Assembly: GCF_945859705.1 (NCBI RefSeq)
Contig: NC_079136.1
Coordinates: forward strand, 49,862,094 to 49,926,093
Direction of reading: 5' to 3'
From: Episyrphus balteatus
Taxonomy: Eukaryota > Arthropoda > Insecta > Diptera > Syrphidae
DNA length: 64,000 nucleotides
The translations under genes and the position numbers were made by a program. Below are positions 1 to 11,457 of this stretch, piece by piece (positions within the stretch are counted from its first letter, which is position 1; each line of letters begins with the position of its first letter). Under the pieces are notes generated by a model. The model was not told the origin of the DNA and did no database searches. It saw only the letters and a program-made list of their open reading frames with translations.

Positions 1-3000
1 TCTGATTAGTACAGGAAATATAGGCATTACATTAAAAAAAAAATTGTTACCCTCGTGAAACTTGTAAAAAAATCTTTTTTTTTTTAAACAATGATCAAAA
101 GAGTTTTTAAGAAAATTTTGAGTGGAAAGGTGTTTTTTTTTTGTAGGAGAGAAGAAGTTAAAACCAATTATTTGTATTTCTTTTTATGAACCAAAAATAG
201 CTCCAAACAAACTTTTAGCCCAGCACATTTCCCTTCCTCGAAAAAGACCCTTTCATCCAAAATGATAGAATTTAGTATGACCTCCTTAGAATTATTGGCT
301 CTTATTATAACATAATATTATTACTAGATTTCAATTGGGTGCAATTTATCAATTTTTTTTTTTTTTTTTTTGTTTCATTAGCTCAATAAAATTTTCAATT
401 TTTAATGAAAATGACAATTAACAAGTTTATACAAAAGTAGTTAACGTAAACGTAATACACGAACTATTGGTTTAATTACAAAAATTTCTCCTTCCTCGAA
501 AAAAACACTGTGTTACAAAATAAAAATCATGTCAATTACTTTGGAAATAGCAAGGTTGTAGGTATTACTGAGTAAATCATATTTCGGCACTTAAAATTTT
601 TCGTACACCCTCAAAATTTCAAGTTATCGTCAAAAAACCGTTTTTCAATGTTTTCAGATTTCAACGATTTTTTTACTCAGCCATTTTTCGGTCAGTTTCA
701 GATTTTTTACAGTTCTAAACAGAAGAATACTTGTTCTTTTTGAAAATATTTTTTTTAGTATGCTCAAGCACCAAATTGGGTGTAGATTTTATGGGCTGAA
801 TCTCAAAGTACAACTTTTTTTCACCGTTTTTTTAGAGTTCGGAGACCGTTTTAAGCTACATTTTGTGTTTTGGAATTTTTGTTTTATAAACAGTTTTATT
901 GTTCTATTTATGTTCAATCAAGAAAGCTTTTACTCATTAAAAACAGTTAGAAATTGTGGTTTTTTTTTTATTCGAGAAAGAAATTTAAATTTTTTGCAAA
1001 AAAACCCCAATTTTCATGATTTTTTGAAATTTTATCAAAATTTTGATGGTGTTTGGGAAAAATTGACTTCAGATTCAACACGTCAAAATACTTAAAGATA
1101 GGCAGGTCCGGTCAAAAATTTGGCAATTTTATTTTTTGGCTTGTGTTATCATGGGCAAGAAAAAATGAACAGTATTAAAAATATATAATCTGAGCTACCA
1201 AAATCGATATCCAAATTTTTTAAACGTAGTTTAACATTAACAGAATAACATTTTTTTATTTCAATGGGGTTCTTTTTATTATGACTTGGCTTTAGCAATA
1301 AACCCACATTTTCTCTCTACACCGAAATCTATTTCATAAATTCACATGACAAAGACAACATTTTTAATAAAGTTCGTAAGAGAACCAATATAATTATACC
1401 ATTGATTGCCTCTGACTTATTGTGAATTTTCCCTATTTCCAAAAAAAAAAAAAAATACCCTTTCAAATTTTTTACATTTTTACCAATTTCAATTGGGGTG
1501 GCTTTTTTGTCATAGCTTTTTTTGGTATACCTACTTATTCTGATTTTCATATTTTCTTTAAAAAACACCCTTTACTCAATATAATTTTGTACACTCTTAG
1601 TTCTTATAACAAACTAATCTTTCTCACCAATTTTAAAAAATAATCAAAATTTGTATAAGCTGTTATTATACCTTCTCACACACAGACAGACACAAACTCA
1701 ACCCCTCAGAAAAACACCCTTTCACCTAAAAAAAGAATAGAAGAACTTTATACTTTTTGCAAAAAATTGTATACTTAAGAAAAAAGATACATGAGCTAGT
1801 TCTTATCTTAAACCTGTGTTGTGTATCCGAAGTAAAAATGAAATCTTCAGCAAGACACCAAGCATCATGAGGAATAACATTTCGGACACAATAAAGCATA
1901 ATTCATATGACTATATCATTGAAATACTAGATTTACAATCAAATAGGTATCTTTTACAATTATTCTTTTGTTTAATTTAAATTTAATTACATTTTCATAA
2001 TAACTGTTATTCAGTTTTCCGACTAAAGTTTGTTTGAATGATGGGAAGTATAGAATTGCTAGTATTAAATCCTTTGAAAAAAAAAACAGGATATAAAACC
2101 ATTCTTCAACAAAGAAGAGAAAGACGTATATCTAATTTCATAAATCAATTTTTTTTTTCCATACCCAAAGCTAACTAGTTGCAAGGATGAATGTTTTTAT
2201 TTAGAGCTCATGTGTTGAAATGTCCATTCATTACTAACAGTATGAGATAAAATACTGCATCCTTTCAAGACTCAGTTTCATATACACTGTATTTGATGAA
2301 ATATTAAATTAATTTCCCTTAATGTCGGTAAAAGATAAAATATAAAAGCACAAGACTATTTCCGTGCCATATACGGTTCTTTACATGAATAAATTTAATT
2401 TCCTTAACATGCGTTCCGATGTAGAACATCAAAAAATGAAACCCTTTTACTCATGATGGAGGTATGCTACTTCTGCCGCATCAATCGATACAATAAACTC
2501 AAAGGAATTTGTACTTTCTTCAAACTTTTTTTCGTATTCCTTTTTTTTTTTCTTACTTCAACATCAAAAAGTCTTGCAACCTAATTATTTCACAAAATAT
2601 TTCACAAAAAAAAAATACCTGCATTTTCAGACCTTATTTCTGCCACCCTAAAAAAATGGGAATCTCCGTGGCAAAAGTGCAAGGAATAAATAAGAGAAAA
2701 ACTTACAAAGAAAAAGAAATTCCATAATGCAGAAAAAGTTTCCCAAATAAACGAAAGGCGAGAACATTTTATAATAACTTTTTCTTTGGTAGAATTATTG
2801 TAAAAGAAATTATTTTGATTTTAAATTCCCATTTTAAGGATATTGCATTCTAAAAAAAAAAAAAAATATTAAATGTTAACAAGGAAGAAAAAAGTTTTTA
2901 AATAAAAGTGGGTACTTGTAATTTATTTTTGATAATGATGAAATGTAATTATTACGGTAGCAATTCGTTTTCGAGACAAGAAAAAAATCGTATGGAAGGA

Positions 3001-3259
3001 GAGTCTATTCCCCTTCGTTTAGCGGGGAGGGGCAGTTTAAAAAAAAACTTAATTTGGAAAATAAAAATTATTAAAAATCAACGGTTACACCTACAATAAA
3101 GTGCTGTACCTTTTTGTAAATCCAAAAGCCTAGTCACTTATAAACATTTTAAACAAAGCCAATTTATGGCACAGTTTTTGAAAAATTAATTTTTAAAATC
3201 AAAATTTTCAACAAAAAAAATATCAATATAATTTTTATTTCAAAATTTTATGTTATTAA
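1..3259. other. AT-rich stretch without a recognisable gene
   Basis: Long A and T runs dominate. The open frames present are short, rich in Phe, Lys and Asn, lack any motif I recognise, and look like chance openings in low-complexity DNA. I see no convincing exon, RNA gene or bounded mobile element here. Confidence 0.6.
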
Positions 3260-3399
3260 GAGCCGTTTGCTGAATCGAATCTTAAGCATTTAAGTTCTAC
3301 ATAAATCTTTATGTGACAGTTTACTCAGAGAAAAAAGTAGGCGATAAGAGTTTATGTTCAACATATAAATTATTTAAGTTTCGATTCAGCAAATGGCCC
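3260..3399. mobile_element. Short Harbinger-like MITE
   Basis: A 140-bp element with imperfect terminal inverted repeats. The left end reads GAGCCGTTTGCTGAATCGAA; the right end is its near reverse complement, ending in GCAAATGGCCC. It is flanked on both sides by TAA, as expected for the 3-bp TWA duplications of PIF/Harbinger transposons. A partial related end (ATTTGCTGAAACATAACTTA) follows immediately, suggesting two adjacent copies. Confidence 0.65.
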
Positions 3400-4131
3400 T
3401 AAGACCCATTTGCTGAAACATAACTTAAATCCTTATGTGAAACATAAACCCTTATAGTAGGGGAGCCCGAGATGCTAAATTTGCAGTTACTCGAGCGTCA
3501 TGGGAACCTATTGAATTGCGAAGATTAGGTTCTAAAACGAAAAAAAGTATATGGAAGTTTTCCATTTAAGTGGGGAAAAGAGCTTATAAACACGTTAAGA
3601 AAATGTAAAAAAAAACTGTCACATTGAAATACTCGAGCGCGTCAGATATTAATAGGGTATACTCGCATTGACTTTGTGATAACCGATAGATATTAATCTG
3701 ACGATAAGACAGTGGTGGGTGGCTTAAAAAAAGCGGTAGAAAAAATTTAAAAAAAAAAGTTATTCGAGCGTGTCAGATTTTGAGAGGGTACGTTCAGTGA
3801 ACTCCAAATAGTGTTCAATTTGAATAACTGACGATTTTGACGTGGCCTACACTTTTAAATAATTTTTGAAAAAGTAAAAAAAAATTGTTAACTTAAGTTA
3901 CTCGAGCGCGTCAGATTTTGCTACTGTAGGTTCAGCTCGATGTCAGAGTCACCTTAAATGATAATCTGAAAATTATGTTAAATAGTACTGCTAATCTGGC
4001 AATTAAAAAAAAATAATGAGACAGTTTTTGAATAAAACAATCTTTTTCGTTTTTTGTGGTTATTACTGGATGTAATACAAAATTTAGGTACATATATACA
4101 TACATATTATATACAAAGACCAATCAACAAT

Positions 4132-4412
4132 TTAATATTCATCATTACTAGATTCTTCTTCCATGTTGGTTTCCATTTCATCAACTTCGTCGTCATCTCG
4201 TGTTTCTGTAAGCAAGAATGGTTATGATAGCTACTTGATAATCTTTCTGTTGTATGATATTATATTATATGTATTATTAAAAAGTAAAAGTATACCTGAA
4301 CTCGAAGCATCCTCAAAAATGTCAGGTGTTATGACTATATCTTCGTATGCTTCAGGAAGTTGGTTTCCAACGAACCAATTCGGTTCTAGTTTTTCATCGA
4401 CATTTTTCCATC
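4132..4412 (-). pseudogene. C-terminal remnant of a transposon-encoded protein with one intron
   Basis: Two minus-strand exons read in frame. The first spans 4296 to about 4412 and contains EPNWFVGNQLPEAYEDIV. The second, 4205-4132, is strongly acidic (it includes DDDEVDEMETNMEEE) and ends in TAA. They are joined by a 90-nt intron (4206-4295) with a TTCAG/GTATAC donor and a CTTACAG acceptor, and the split Glu codon restores the frame. Going further 5' on the minus strand the frame meets a TGA inside the palindrome at 4412-4430, so the upstream part is lost or interrupted. The position inside the 3455-7380 element suggests a transposase or accessory protein. I do not recognise the family. An acidic C-terminal tail is common in transposases, but that is only suggestive. 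Confidence 0.5.
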
Positions 4413-4473
4413 CCCAGTTTCAAACTGGGGCGAATTGTCACCAACAAACTGGCAGTTTGTTGGTGACAATTCG
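4412..4473. repeat. Two abutting perfect palindromes
   Basis: Positions 4412-4430 form a 19-nt perfect hairpin (CCCCAGTTT, one central base, AAACTGGGG). Directly next to it, 4431-4473 form a 43-nt perfect hairpin with 21-bp arms starting CGAATTGTCACC and a single central base. The sequence beyond the second arm (CGCTGGCTGAGAATTATA) recurs inverted near 6258-6280, so both are probably part of the internal structure of the 3.9 kb element. Confidence 0.8.
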
Positions 4474-5809
4474 CTGGCTGAGAATTATAGAGTTGTATGT
4501 CAACTCACCTTAGTTTTGAGAAAATCGATCTCAAAGTTTTTTAAGGCTGGTTTTTGGATAAAATGGTTACATAGCAGTAAAGGATTGATGCAATCTCATA
4601 AAGGACCCCAAAAAGATCATTAAACCATGAAAAAAACATTAATTTCATCACAAAAAAGGATTCTATGAGCATTTTTGAAAAATGACATAGAACCTTTTTA
4701 TGAAAAAGTTTGTAAAAAAATTTGAAAAAGGTTCTACATATGTTCAACATAGAACCTTATAGTTATAAAGAGCTTACATGTAATAAATGGATTTTATATG
4801 AAAAAAGTGACTTCATCGTAAAATAGGCTTTGATTTAATTTAATTTTATTCAGGTTTTGCACAAAACAGTCAAATTCTATTTTAAATAACAGAAAAAAAT
4901 ACCACAAATCACATTGTTGCATTTACCTATAGAAAACAACAATTCCTACTTTTGTTGAATTAGGTACACAGAAAAAAGACATGCTAAAAACAATTAGAAT
5001 TTGTATTAAATCTATCGGATTTTTGCATGGTTTTTTTCCAAAAAGACAGTAGTCTTAAAACAATCATTTACAGTGCAAAATGTATGCCAAACAAAATTTA
5101 AAGTTTGTTTAATATTTTAATTTTAATAATAATGCAATTAAAATTAATGAAAAATCATTTCAATCTTAACAGGTATCTACATTTAAATTTTCTTAATAAG
5201 AAAATTCTTGTTAAAATGAAGTTCACTTTGATTTAAAAAAAGTTTAAACAAATTTTACTTATTTTTATTAGAAATCTTATTAATTTAAGAGGATTGGATT
5301 TTAGAGGAGTATCATCTTGATTCTAAGTGCTTCATTTGTCTCCATGTATAACGTAAGTATTTCAATTTGTTTCCAACTAAACATTTAACATTTTTGCTTT
5401 TTGGGTACTAAGGTGAAAGCTGAATCTCGTTTGCAGTTGCTTTATCCTAGTAAATCTTGCCATCGGCTTTAGGTTTGTCCGAAGGTACTTTTAAGGTACT
5501 TTTTGAGTTTTGACTTCTTTTGTTTTAAGTTAAGGAATCTCAGTGTTTCTTTAACTTTTGGTTTTTTAATACGAACTATGAAATTCCCAACCTCATATGA
5601 AAAAAAAGTTTTCAAAAAATCACTTCCAATTCTTGGCACACAAAAAACATTACTCTAATTTAATAATAATGTAAGAATATCTAGGTAAGGTAATCCGAAT
5701 GAATTATTGCAAAAGTTAAGGTTGGATAGTACATATTTTGGTTTAAAGAGTACAGAACGAGATACAAAAATTCTTTGCGTTTAACAAATTCCCTGGAATG
5801 AAATCCGCT

Positions 5810-5890
5810 AACTTGATAGTTGATAGTCAAAAACGACGAATTATGGAGCAAAATCGTCGTTTTTGACTGTCAACTATTGACTATCAAGTT
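5810..5890. repeat. 81-bp near-perfect hairpin
   Basis: Arms of about 33 bp beginning AACTTGATAGTTGATAGTCA and ending with the complement TGACTATCAAGTT enclose a loop of about 15 nt. The right arm differs by one base (GACTGTCAAC against GATAGTC). It lies inside the 3.9 kb element and could be a small later insertion. Confidence 0.7.
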
Positions 5891-7439
5891 GGCCGACTCC
5901 ACCCCTGTTGTTCAATACCAGCGGAACGTAAAAAGATCTTTTATTTTTACTTTAGTTAAGATCATTTCCATAAGATTTCATTTTGAAAAATTTGCGTAAA
6001 AAAGTTCTATGTAACTTAAATCAATGTATTTTTTTGTTTGAAAGAAATCAGTAAAAGGGTTCTATGTTGCAATTCGAATAACATAGAACCTTATTATATT
6101 AATACATTTATGTGAAATCATGAAACTTGTATGTCTTTTTTACCTGTATCGTCGCCATTAATTTTTTTCTAATTTTTTTAAAAATTTTATCTGAAAGCCG
6201 TTGAAATTATGAAAATTTTGGTGTATAAAACTAATTTTTTGTATTTTGTATGAAATACACCCTTATAATTCTCAGCCAGCGAATTGCGTAAGTTAAAGAA
6301 TTGAAAAGTTTTGCTCGCCTGGTCTTTTACGTAAGAAAAAACTACCTCAAATCTAAGAACATTACGTAATGACAAGACGATCAGAGCTTTTATATTAAAG
6401 ATGGGGCTTTTGCCATAAAGTTAAGAACTTAACGTTATTCCTCGATACAAAAATTTTAGTATTGGAGTAATCTGGAAATTCTCCGGTCATGAATTCCATA
6501 GAAAACGTCTTTTGGGGGTTATTCCCTTTGGCACGTTATTTTTTATCAAATTTAATAAATTCTTTAGATTTTTTTAAGTCAATCCGTATCCACATAATAA
6601 GTAGTGTAAGTAAATTAGACAACAAAATTGTAGATATTTCGACAAAAACGTTAAAAATTCAGCAACATGTACCAAAAAATTGTATTTTTTTGTACTGTAC
6701 TTTCATGCTTTATATCTATAATTTCGGCTATATTGCCCCATGAAAATTGTCAGATTATATCGTCGGTGAAAACAGAAAAGTGTGTAACTACATTTTAGCA
6801 AATTTTATAGGAAAGCAAAAAAACAAAATCGTTTTGAAAGCATTTGTATGAGTTTTCATTTTCTAATATGCTAATAAAATAAAAACTATGAACTTCAAGG
6901 GAATTCTCCGTTTAAGGAACGGTAGATATCAGGTTTGTCTAATAGATGGCATTCAAATCTGATTTTCAGAAAATTTGGAGTTACACACTTTTCTGGTTTC
7001 ACCGACGATATGTTTTTCGTGTTCCTGATAAAATTCCCTTCAGAATAAAACAAAATTAATCGCGCTCGAGAATTTCGAGGTGACGTTTTTTTTACAACTT
7101 TGTGACTCCCCCATTTTCTTATGCCACACTCAAATTGTCAGATTATTGAAATATACACTTTTCTGGATGTACTTAACCTACCATTTCTTAATCTGACGCG
7201 CTCGAGTATTTCCGAGGATCAATTTTTTTTTACTAATCTGACGGGCTGTCCACAATGAACACCACTGTATCAAGCTTTCTTATTTGGTAGGAGTACATTA
7301 CTGAGTACAAGCTTTCTTCCCATATGATTTTTTGACGCGCTCGAGTAACGCGCGAAATACCTTCCTGGGCTCCCCTACTATTAAGTTTTACATACATAAT
7401 CGTTTGCACGAACGTTAAGCTTATCTTTGTTGAAATTTA

Positions 7440-7602
7440 ACACTTAGTTGAGAAGCTGCGAAATAATACGCGAAGGAAAAAAATCAATTTTTGATATAAA
7501 TCGTTTTTTTTTTTTTTTTCTTAACAACTTCAACCCATTTGAGCGAGCCAAAGGTGAACGATATTATAATTACTTTTATTCCGCCATACAAAAGTAACAC
7601 AC
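7440..7602. mobile_element. Truncated hAT-family copy related to 12582-13522
   Basis: Segments such as AGAAGCTGCGAAATAAT, CGAAGGAAAAAAA, AACGATATTATAAT and the end AAAGTAACACACCCTA match, in reverse orientation, the left 180 bp of the hAT element at 12582. The right end at 7602 is the reverse complement of a TAGGGTGTGT-type terminus. The other end is missing, possibly removed by the neighbouring element ending at 7380. Related sequence continues at 7800-7930 and is also found inverted around 12880-12995. Confidence 0.5.
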
Positions 7603-7750
7603 CCTATTGAATAATCTTAGTGTCCATCAAATGATAGGTTCATCAGGGTGCCTAAAAAATACGAGAGCGTATACCTACACGTACTTTTTTTTGTCTGTTC
7701 TAATTTTCTATATCAAAAGGGTCTCAGAAATTACACGACACGTCCGTCGC

Positions 7751-7800
7751 AATACGACACGACGCGACACAACGTGACACAACGCGACACGACGCGACAC
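7751..7800. repeat. Five tandem 10-bp units
   Basis: Five units in exact 10-bp register share the pattern NACGCGACAC (AATACGACAC, GACGCGACAC, AACGTGACAC, AACGCGACAC, GACGCGACAC). It is an unusually CG-rich minisatellite in AT-rich surroundings. Confidence 0.85.
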
Positions 7801-7982
7801 ATGTTTATGTTTGTTACCTCATAACTTTGGATTGAGTGAACCAATTTTGATTATTCTTTTTGTATTGGAAAGCTGGTGCCTGCAGTGTAGTCCCATTTCA
7901 ATTTCGTTCTTTTCTGGCCATAGGCCATGTTTATTTAATAATTTAGCTGTGATCCACAAAATGACATTCTAATCGTTAATAG

Positions 7983-8130
7983 GCCTGTTCCATTGGAGGT
8001 GGTAGTTCACTCGTGAGTAGAAATCTAGTACAACAACTACACATTCCTATCTTCTCGAGTAGAAGATCATGTGTTAATTCTAGTACTAAATCTACTCATG
8101 AGTAAACTACCACCTTCAATGGAACGGGGC
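7983..8130. mobile_element. About 150-bp MITE (GCCYGTTCCATTGG family), copy 1
   Basis: Inverted ends read GGCCTGTTCCATTGGAGGTG on the left, complementary to CACCTTCAATGGAACGGGGC on the right. Arms continue through TAGTTCACTCGTGAGTAG and its complement. A second copy at 25217-26175 is split by another insertion. No clear target-site duplication is visible for this copy. Confidence 0.65.
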
Positions 8131-8399
8131 TAATGTAGAATTATAATAGACGGAAAACATGCGGTCATATGAAACCGCGGGAATACAAGCAATTAGGAGC
8201 ACGTACCCATATTTTTGAGTTTTGATTCTGTTCATTCAGTTTTCTATTAAACCTCGTAATAAATAACGTTCCAACGTGGTGAACCGTCAGTTAAAAATTA
8301 AATTAGAGAACAATTACATAAATATTCTCAACGCTATGTTTGAAATTCTATTTGTTTAGAGTTTTTTTGAAAGCAATAATGCGTATTGGCAAGACTACC

Positions 8400-9620
8400 G
8401 GTAGAACCGGGTGATTTTGGCCTGGCGGGTGACTTTGACTTTGACATGGACAATTTTTTAAAAAATTGTTAATATATGAAGGACTTGTTTGATTTTTTCC
8501 AAGTTTCTTTGTAAATTCGTATAATTTTATGAATTCAAAAGTGATCATACCAGCTTTATTTAATTAAAATTAGATATTAATTTATACTAAAATTTAGTTT
8601 TCTTAAAAATGCTAAAAAAAAAATCACCTGAAAATGTTGGATGGTTTGAACATGTTGCAGAAATAGGATTGCAAAATGACTAACTCCCATATGTGTATTG
8701 TTTTGCAAGTTGAATTACTTTTATTCTACCCTTGCAACTATTTCATAAAAATTAATTTTAATTTTTTTATAAAAAATGCCATATGGTAGGGTGAATTTGG
8801 CCGGCATATCGGGTGACTTTGGCCGGGTGGCCAAAGACACCCTCTTAATTTTTGCACTAGACTTTGTTTTTATATATTGGTATATATTGACAAAACTGAT
8901 ATTTGGCAATATAATTAAAATGTTATCAGATCATACATATCAACATTTGGTAGCTCAACCACTAGACTAGACCAGAAGACCTTAACAGCGTATAAGATGG
9001 CAAACTCGAAAACAAAACAGTGCCGAAAGATGTGTTTCCTAGGCTTCTAAAATAACATTTTACTTCGGCTGCATCTTAAATGTTGATAACGATGAGGTAA
9101 CAGTGTCATTCCTGCGAAGAGGTGCTGGGTACAGCTTCAGAGAAAAAAGACGTTGCACAAGTCACCAAAAGTGATCTGGAGAAGAAACTTCCTGTTCCAA
9201 TGGTTGACCGCAGAGAGAGACTATTTTTTTCCATATCCTTTGAAGGATATCAAAATGTATGCTAATTTTAATTTTTGTTTTTTTTTAATCAAATAAAAAC
9301 CCGCCAATTCTGTGTACGAAAATAAAAAAAAATACCCACATAAAAATCTGCTCTTTCATTTGGGCTGGGTTAGAATGACGTGCTACTTGTAGTTGAACTG
9401 GAAATATAGCAAACGTCCTACCGGCCAAAGTCACCCGGAATGGAGGGTGACTTTGGCCACCCATATTTTGGCATTTATCTATAGAACTGTTGGACAGATT
9501 TCTTCAAAATTAATCATACCTATAGAATGAGCGAAGTAGGTAAATTGGTTGAAATCTTCATTAAAAAAAAAAATTATTGCAGAAGTTATTCACATTTGAA
9601 TTTGAAAACGTGCCAAAGTC
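8400..9620. mobile_element. Degenerate DNA-transposon region with GGGTGACTTTGGCC motifs
   Basis: The word GGGTGACTTTGGCC or close variants occurs near 8408, 8426, 8790 and 8808, and in inverted orientation near 8835, 9420 and 9609, with another direct copy near 9445. The copies bracket the protein remnant at 9058-9265. Motifs in both orientations around a transposase-like fragment fit the eroded ends of a cut-and-paste element, but no exact termini or target duplication can be set. Confidence 0.4.
9058..9265 (+). pseudogene. Frameshifted transposase-like C-terminal fragment
   Basis: Plus-strand translation gives FYFGCILNVDNDEVTVSFLR in one frame. After a single shift within the A-run near 9151 it continues as KDVAQVTKSDLEKKLPVP and RRERLFF before a stop. 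The pattern (xYxGxIxxVDxDExxVxFLRR followed by a xxDIxxVxxxDLxxKLPxP segment) resembles the small beta-barrel-like C-terminal module seen in several insect transposon-encoded proteins. The frameshift, absence of upstream domains and surrounding inverted motifs mark it as dead. I am fairly confident of transposon origin, not of the superfamily. Confidence 0.45.
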
Positions 9621-11260
9621 ATCCGGTTTTACGGTACATCTGGAGTCTTTCAGTACTGAAAACCGGATGGCAAAAACATAATACATATATTGAGTTTATG
9701 CGCCTAATACTTATTCAATTATTTCAAGCTCCACGACGTTAAAAACTTATATTTATTTTGAACAATATTCAAGCCTTCCTTCATCTACAACACTCTAAAC
9801 TTACTATTTTATATTTCCAGGTGTAAAATTACAATAAGTAGCCTTATCCACAGCCCATTTAATATCTTTAGTTCACTTTCTTTCTTTATATCTATTTACA
9901 TTTTCTACCTTTTGTCAGTAGCATAAACAGTTCAAAAATTTCAAATGAAAAATATCTACCCATCTTATAAAAAACCATATTTATTACCAATTTCGTTTGG
10001 TACCCAAAAAAAATAAGAAAAAGACGAAAAAAGGCAAATAAAATGAAAGGTCCTTCTAATCATAGAAAAAAAAAACTTTCTATTGCTATCCCACCCGGAA
10101 AGCTAAATTGCAAATTTCACAACAACATGTTACAAATTTAGGAAATGTATCCACCAATCCCACCTAGATTTCCAAAGGATACCTTAGACGAACTCTTTTA
10201 TTATTTGAAAAATGGTACCAGAAAATATATTTCACAGCTATAGGTAGCCCGGTAAATTGATATCAATTTTGATTTTCCATTTACGTTTGAAATTGCAAGC
10301 AATTTTGTCAACGGTTCATATTCTCTTATATGATATTTCCTATAACTCCATACTCTACCCAAAACCAAACGTGTGTGAAGTCTTGGGTTTCATATTTTTT
10401 GTTATTATTTTTGTCAGCATCACTCAGGAGCACTATAACAGCATTTTTTCCTTTTTTTTTTTGCTATTTATGATTTTCTCATTTTGTATGTAATAAAATT
10501 TCTACAGACAATTTGTCCTGCAAGCTTGAGAGAGCTGAACCACCAGGAAGGAAAGGGTAATCGATGAGGGAGACCGTAACCCACTATGGGTTATAGAAAT
10601 AATAAAAGAAAAAAAAAAAAAAAACTGCAAAAGTTGCATAAAACTGTTTTGTGTTCCGCCCCTTGAAAAAACATGACATCTCAAACATTTGTTTGCTGAA
10701 GATAGAACAGGTTGAAAATTTTGGTCCATTGCTCTAGGACAAGCATCCGCAAGGAAGACAATAACACCACCATACTGTTGGGAAGGGTATGGAAGCACAG
10801 AGAAGTTAGGTAGAAAAGGTATATACACTAACCTTTAACAACGTGTCAAGATGACAGCTCTTACAACATAGCATAAATTGAGTTCTTGCTTGCTGCTACT
10901 TTCTGGGTGACCCATTCATGGTAGGTACCATCTATAATAGTAGCCTCGTTCCATCCTAACATACATTTTATGCCACTACACTTGGAGCGGGCTCCAAGGA
11001 CGAGAACAGACAATAAACGTTGGGTTAAGATGTCACTGCCAAAAGGACGACAGTGTAACATTATAAGCGTCACCTCGTTTAATGGTTGTCTTTCCTTTTT
11101 TGGTAAGTATAAATCAGGAGCGCACCAAGTTTCAGAAGATATTAAGGCTAAGGGTTCGGTCTTCAGTAAGTTTAAATTGGTGGTTAAAGTTGATTTTTGA
11201 AAAATCTTTAACTTTATGATTGCTGGTTTTGCATATTTTGAGTTTTTATAAAAAGAAGCG
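9621..11260. other. No identified gene
   Basis: AT-rich to about 10500. From 10500 to 11200 base composition is more balanced and open frames of 70-108 codons overlap on both strands without motifs I recognise. Since an eroded retroelement fragment lies just to the right, this may be more of the same dead element. I cannot support a protein call. Confidence 0.4.
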
Positions 11261-11265
11261 GTCCG

Positions 11266-11457
11266 ACAGTGGAACCCTATGGTACTTCAACTTAATTTCG
11301 GGTTTTCTATCCTTGCACGTCCGAGGCTGGTTAATGAAACAATCTTTTTAGTCTTTTAACTTCTCGATGGACTTCTTATTCGCCCATTCCCAAACTAGAG
11401 TTGATACGCTCTTGGAATCTTTCTGAATTTGCGTTCACTATAGTATCTTCGAAATAA
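11266..11457 (-). pseudogene. Eroded non-LTR reverse-transcriptase-like fragment
   Basis: The minus strand translates, across one frameshift and one stop, as ERFQERINSSLGM, then EWANKKSIEKLKD, then KDRKPEIKLKYHRVPLSDR. This follows the shape of the region after the catalytic motif in R1/jockey-type LINE reverse transcriptases (a helix, then EW-x-K, an N-P-x-K-T region, a KRK-x-PE strand and a LSD segment). The catalytic box is not seen. Sequence on both sides gives no further clear matches. The assignment rests on pattern memory and is tentative. Confidence 0.35.

Larger units (their letters stand above)
3455..7380. mobile_element. 3.9 kb DNA transposon with 14-bp TIRs and subterminal motif repeats
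   Basis: The ends are exact inverted repeats of TAGTAGGGGAGCCC, flanked by TTA on each side (3452-3454 and 7381-7383). Reading the element two bases shorter gives a TA duplication instead. Both ends carry spaced copies of CTCGAGCGCGTCAGA and variants: near 3490, 3632, 3762 and 3899 on the left, and inverted near 7065, 7195 and 7335 on the right. These look like transposase-binding sites. Inside are a spliced ORF remnant on the minus strand (4132-4412), two adjacent palindromes (4412-4473) and a hairpin (5810-5890). The TTA duplication favours PIF/Harbinger, but no intact transposase is readable, so the superfamily stays open. Confidence 0.65.

Noticed and set aside
10502..11200. Several 70-108 codon frames on both strands
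   Set aside because: No recognisable motif. They may be remains of the retroelement fragment to the right but cannot be supported.
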